Shown: positions 5,647 through 7,969 of the stretch, in pieces
Layout of the letters: the number at the start of each line of letters is the position of its first letter
Position numbering within the stretch: position 1 is the first letter of the stretch
Assembly: GCA_964478455.1 (NCBI GenBank)
Contig: CAYZJD010000208.1
Coordinates: forward strand, 1 to 7,969
Reading direction: 5' to 3'
Source: CAYZJD01 sp964478455
Lineage (GTDB): Bacteria; Acidobacteriota; Terriglobia; Bryobacterales; Bryobacteraceae
DNA length: 7,969 bases
Notes under the pieces: generated by a model
Database searches by the model: none
The model's input: the letters and a program-made list of their open reading frames with translations, nothing else
What the model was told of the DNA's origin: nothing
Translations under genes and position numbers: made by a program

Positions 5647-6726
5647 ATGAAACTCCTCGCGCCCCTGTTTCTTGCTGCTTCGCTGTGCCTCGCGCAGCCC
5701 AAGACCGAGACCGGCGAGATCAACGGCGCCCAGTTCCGAATCGATGTTCCCGAGAATTGGAACGGCGGGTTGTTGATGTACTGCCATGGGTATAGCCCCG
5801 TCCCCGGCGCGTACAAGGAAGCCAAGCCCAACCCCATCCTGAGCGCGCTCCTTGAGACCGGCTTCGCCCTCGCCCAGTCCGGTTACGCCGCCGGCGGCTG
5901 GGCCATCGAGGAAGCCATGCAGGACACCGAAGCCCTGCGCCGTTACTTCATCCGCAAGTACGGCCCGCCGAAAGAGACTTACGTCACCGGGCACTCCATG
6001 GGCGGATTCCTGACCGTGGCACTGGTGGAAACTCACCCGACCGCCTACGACGGCGGCCTCGCCCTTTGCGGCCCGCTGGCGCCCGCCACAACCATCATGT
6101 CCCGCCGCGTTTTCGATCTCCGGGTCGTCTTCGACTACTTCTTCCCCGGCGCGCTTCCTTCGCCCGTGAAAGTCCCCGCGGACTACATCATGTCCCCGGA
6201 ACTCAACCAGAAGATCGAGCAACTGCTGGCGGCCGACGAGGCAAAAGCAGCCGAAATGCGTCGCTGGGCCGGCATCCGCACCAACAAGGAACTGGCGGCC
6301 TCGGCCGTCTTCTTCACCTACATCCTGAAGGACCTCCAGCAGCGAAGCGGCGGGAATCCCTTCGACAACCGCAACATCATTTACGAGGGGACTTCCGATG
6401 ACAACGCTCTGAACGCCGGCGTCGCCCGCTACGAGGGCGATCCGCGCGCCATCGAGTACCTGCGACGCTACTACACCTTCTCCGGCCGCCTGCGCCGCCC
6501 GCTGCTGGCCATCCAGACAACGTACGACCAGTTGATTCCGGCGTGGGTCACCAACGCCTACACGAATCTCGCGGAACTGGTGGGCTCGGAGAGCATGTTC
6601 GTGCAGCAATACGTCAAGCGCGACGGGCACTGCGCGATCCTGCCCGCCGAAATCGTTCGCGGCTTTGCGCAACTGCGCGAATGGAAGGCGACCGGCAAGC
6701 GTCCGCTGGCGGGTGAGAACAGGTAG
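5647..6726 (+). CDS. Secreted alpha/beta hydrolase
   Basis: 359 residues from ATG 5647. The signal peptide is MKLLAPLFLAASLCLA, with likely cleavage after A16. The alpha/beta-hydrolase core shows an oxyanion-type strand LLMYCHGY (42-49). The nucleophile elbow GHSMGG (115-120) carries S117. Candidate acid D294 lies in the TTYDQLIPAW loop, and H328 lies in DGHC. An insert rich in helices (about 150-275) between strands 6 and 7 would form the lid and substrate pocket. It should be a serine-dependent esterase or related hydrolase acting outside the cytoplasm; I cannot name the substrate. An in-frame TTG at 5590 would place 19 charged residues before the signal peptide and is unlikely. The gene diverges from the SDR gene across 49 bp and meets the cyclase gene tail to tail with 5 bp between. 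Confidence 0.88.
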   Translation: MKLLAPLFLAASLCLAQPKTETGEINGAQFRIDVPENWNGGLLMYCHGYSPVPGAYKEAKPNPILSALLETGFALAQSGYAAGGWAIEEAMQDTEALRRYFIRKYGPPKETYVTGHSMGGFLTVALVETHPTAYDGGLALCGPLAPATTIMSRRVFDLRVVFDYFFPGALPSPVKVPADYIMSPELNQKIEQLLAADEAKAAEMRRWAGIRTNKELAASAVFFTYILKDLQQRSGGNPFDNRNIIYEGTSDDNALNAGVARYEGDPRAIEYLRRYYTFSGRLRRPLLAIQTTYDQLIPAWVTNAYTNLAELVGSESMFVQQYVKRDGHCAILPAEIVRGFAQLREWKATGKRPLAGENR

Positions 6727-6731
6727 CGGGG

Positions 6732-7544
6732 CTACACGACTACCGCCACCGGCCGCACCGGCGAACCCGTCCCCCCTCGGATCTTGAGCGGCAGCGCCAC
6801 GAACAGGAACTCGTATACGCGGGCCGCGGCAATCTCTTCGAGGTTCAGGGCCTCGATGATGTGAATCCCGCCTTCCACCAGCAGGTGCACGTGCACGGGC
6901 ATCGCCGCCGACGGCACTCGCTCAAACGCGAGGGTGTCCGAGCCGGCGGCGAACACGCCCCGGGCGCTCAGCCACCGTGCGCCCTCCAGTTCCGGCCCCG
7001 GTCCTTGCACCTGGCTCACGTAGCGAGCCGGGGCATCCCAGAACTGCGCCCAGCCCGTCCGCAGCAGCACGACGTCGCCTCGCTCCACGCGTGCGCCTGC
7101 CCGCGCGACCGCCCGTTCCAGGTGGTCCGGCGTAACGGTGAACTCTGCCGGCAGCGTGTCCACTCCTTCCAGGCCAGCGATGTCCAGCAAAACGCCGCGC
7201 CGCAAAATCGGCGCCACCGTGTCGATCGACAGCGCTTCGATCCCCCGCGTGTAAGATTGTGCGCCCGCCGCCTGAATGCCGCCGTGCAGCTTGCCCCCTT
7301 GCGAGAAGTGGCACAAGGCGTCCATGTGCGTCCCGACGTGGCTGCCCAGCGCGATCGCCTCGGCGGCCGAACTCGCTCCGCCGGCAAAGGTGTAATCTCC
7401 GTGCTTCTTCGTCAGGCCGAACAGGAACGGCGGGTGGTTCGGGTGATGCGGCATGCCGGTGAAATACGGCTGCGCCAGGTCGAAGATCCGGGCGCCTTCC
7501 ATGAGCTTCAGCAAGGAATCAAGCGAGCCTCCGCGCTCAGCCAT
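6732..7544 (-). CDS. Cyclase family protein (metal-dependent, kynurenine formamidase-like)
   Basis: 270 residues, within the usual range of the cyclase/KynB fold (Pfam PF04199). The diagnostic metal motif is complete: S-H-V-G-T-H-M-D (68-75) gives ligands H69, H73 and D75, and C-H-F (78-80) gives catalytic H79. FDLAQPYFTGMP near the N-terminus matches the family opening D-L-x-x-P. RGDVVLLRTGW (155-165) and the C-terminal AMPVHVHLLVEGGI (214-227) and E231 are also typical. There is no signal peptide, so it is cytoplasmic. The family hydrolyses amides or lactone-like rings, including N-formylkynurenine. No other kynurenine-pathway gene is visible, so the substrate is open. ATG 7544 overlaps the end of the antiporter gene by 8 bp, which implies co-transcription and probably reinitiation by ribosomes ending the antiporter. 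Confidence 0.9.
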   Translation of the reverse strand: MAERGGSLDSLLKLMEGARIFDLAQPYFTGMPHHPNHPPFLFGLTKKHGDYTFAGGASSAAEAIALGSHVGTHMDALCHFSQGGKLHGGIQAAGAQSYTRGIEALSIDTVAPILRRGVLLDIAGLEGVDTLPAEFTVTPDHLERAVARAGARVERGDVVLLRTGWAQFWDAPARYVSQVQGPGPELEGARWLSARGVFAAGSDTLAFERVPSAAMPVHVHLLVEGGIHIIEALNLEEIAAARVYEFLFVALPLKIRGGTGSPVRPVAVVV

Positions 7545-7969
7545 GGGCGGTTTTCACCTCCGGCAGGAAGTAGAACACGATGCCGAGAACGAGGTACACC
7601 GCCAGAAGCTGCACCCCCTCGAGCCAGTTGGATTCGCCGTCGCCGGCGATCTGCGAGCTGATCGCGACCGCCAGCACGATCGCCAGCACCTCCGCCGGCG
7701 TAAACACGAGGTTCATCGGGCCGGGGCCGACAAAGCGGCTCGCCAGCACCAGCACCGGCGCGACAAACAACGCGATCTGGATGCTGCTGCCAATGGCGAT
7801 GCCGAGGCTCAGGTCCATGCGGTCCTTGACCGCCACGAGCACGGCGGTCGAGTGCTCGGCCGCGTTGCCGATCACCGCCACCACGACGACGCCCACGAAC
7901 ACGCTCGTCATGCCCAGCGCTTCGGCCGCGTGCTCCACCGACCCCACCAGGATCTCGCTCACCCAGGCC
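7537..7969 (-). CDS. CAX-type Ca2+/H+ antiporter, partial (N-terminus beyond right edge)
   Basis: 143 C-terminal residues are visible, followed by a TGA at 7539-7537. The sequence fits the second half of CAX-type cation/proton exchangers (CaCA superfamily). It opens with AWVSEILVGSVEHAA, then a hydrophobic helix leading to GNAAEH (visible residues 34-39), the second-repeat cation-binding motif. The paired GSSIQI segment (60-65) precedes another helix, then DGESNWLEG (110-118) and a last membrane helix. At least four membrane segments are visible. The protein should extrude or exchange Ca2+ for protons in the inner membrane. A GTG at 7962 could pose as a start, but the frame continues to the edge with family-typical residues, so the true start lies outside. 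The last 8 bp overlap the cyclase gene. Confidence 0.9.
   Translation of the reverse strand, partial: AWVSEILVGSVEHAAEALGMTSVFVGVVVVAVIGNAAEHSTAVLVAVKDRMDLSLGIAIGSSIQIALFVAPVLVLASRFVGPGPMNLVFTPAEVLAIVLAVAISSQIAGDGESNWLEGVQLLAVYLVLGIVFYFLPEVKTAHG

Noticed and set aside
5598..5837. 80-residue N-terminal extension of the SDR gene from a start at 5837
   Set aside because: It would overlap the divergent hydrolase gene and its signal peptide. The SDR family starts just before the TGASRGIG motif, and ATG 5597 has a good Shine-Dalgarno.
5185..6672. Minus-strand open frame of 495 codons opposite the alpha/beta hydrolase
   Set aside because: It runs antisense across the hydrolase and into another frame of the SDR gene. 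Both of those are firmly identified, and this translation shows no family features.

Overview
The window is GC-rich, almost fully coding DNA that most resembles a soil acidobacterium of the Solibacter/Bryobacter lineage. The best evidence is the middle of the protein at 1720-4209. It carries two copies of a segment like the 'Solibacter uncharacterized C-terminal' domain (TIGR03437), which is expanded in that group. The MMP-like matrixin followed by Ig-like repeats at the left edge also fits. This is assignment by recognised family character, not by phylogeny.

Left block (1-4209): two divergently transcribed genes for secreted proteins share a 71-bp intergenic region. On the minus strand is a matrixin-type zinc metalloprotease whose 3' end lies outside the window. 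It has a signal peptide, a long propeptide-like region, an MMP-like catalytic domain with both zinc sites, and tandem Ig-like repeats. On the plus strand is an 829-residue protein: signal peptide, clan GH-A-like (GH2/GH72-type) TIM barrel, two TIGR03437-like segments, an Ig-like segment, and a C-terminal ILEI/FAM3 (PANDER-like) domain. The barrel has Asp where the acid/base Glu is expected. The ILEI/FAM3 domain is best known from animal FAM3 proteins, CEMIP/TMEM2 and the POMGnT1 stem. This protein is the most interesting object in the window.

Middle (4210-4832): a compact hicB-hicA type II toxin-antitoxin pair. It has a well-formed sigma70-type promoter, a good Shine-Dalgarno sequence and a 4-bp gene overlap. 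Its base composition is visibly less GC-rich than its neighbours, which fits an acquired cassette. A strong hairpin separates it from the convergent SDR gene.

Right block (4833-7969): an SDR oxidoreductase (minus) diverges across 49 bp from a secreted alpha/beta hydrolase (plus). The hydrolase meets, tail to tail with 5 bp between, a minus-strand pair. That pair is the end of a CAX-type Ca2+/H+ antiporter gene, truncated by the right edge, overlapping by 8 bp a metal-dependent 'cyclase family' hydrolase (kynurenine formamidase-like). These enzymes look like ordinary small-molecule metabolism, and the sequence gives no specific substrate for them.

There is no intergenic gap longer than about 95 bp. 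I saw no rRNA, tRNA, CRISPR array or insertion sequence.
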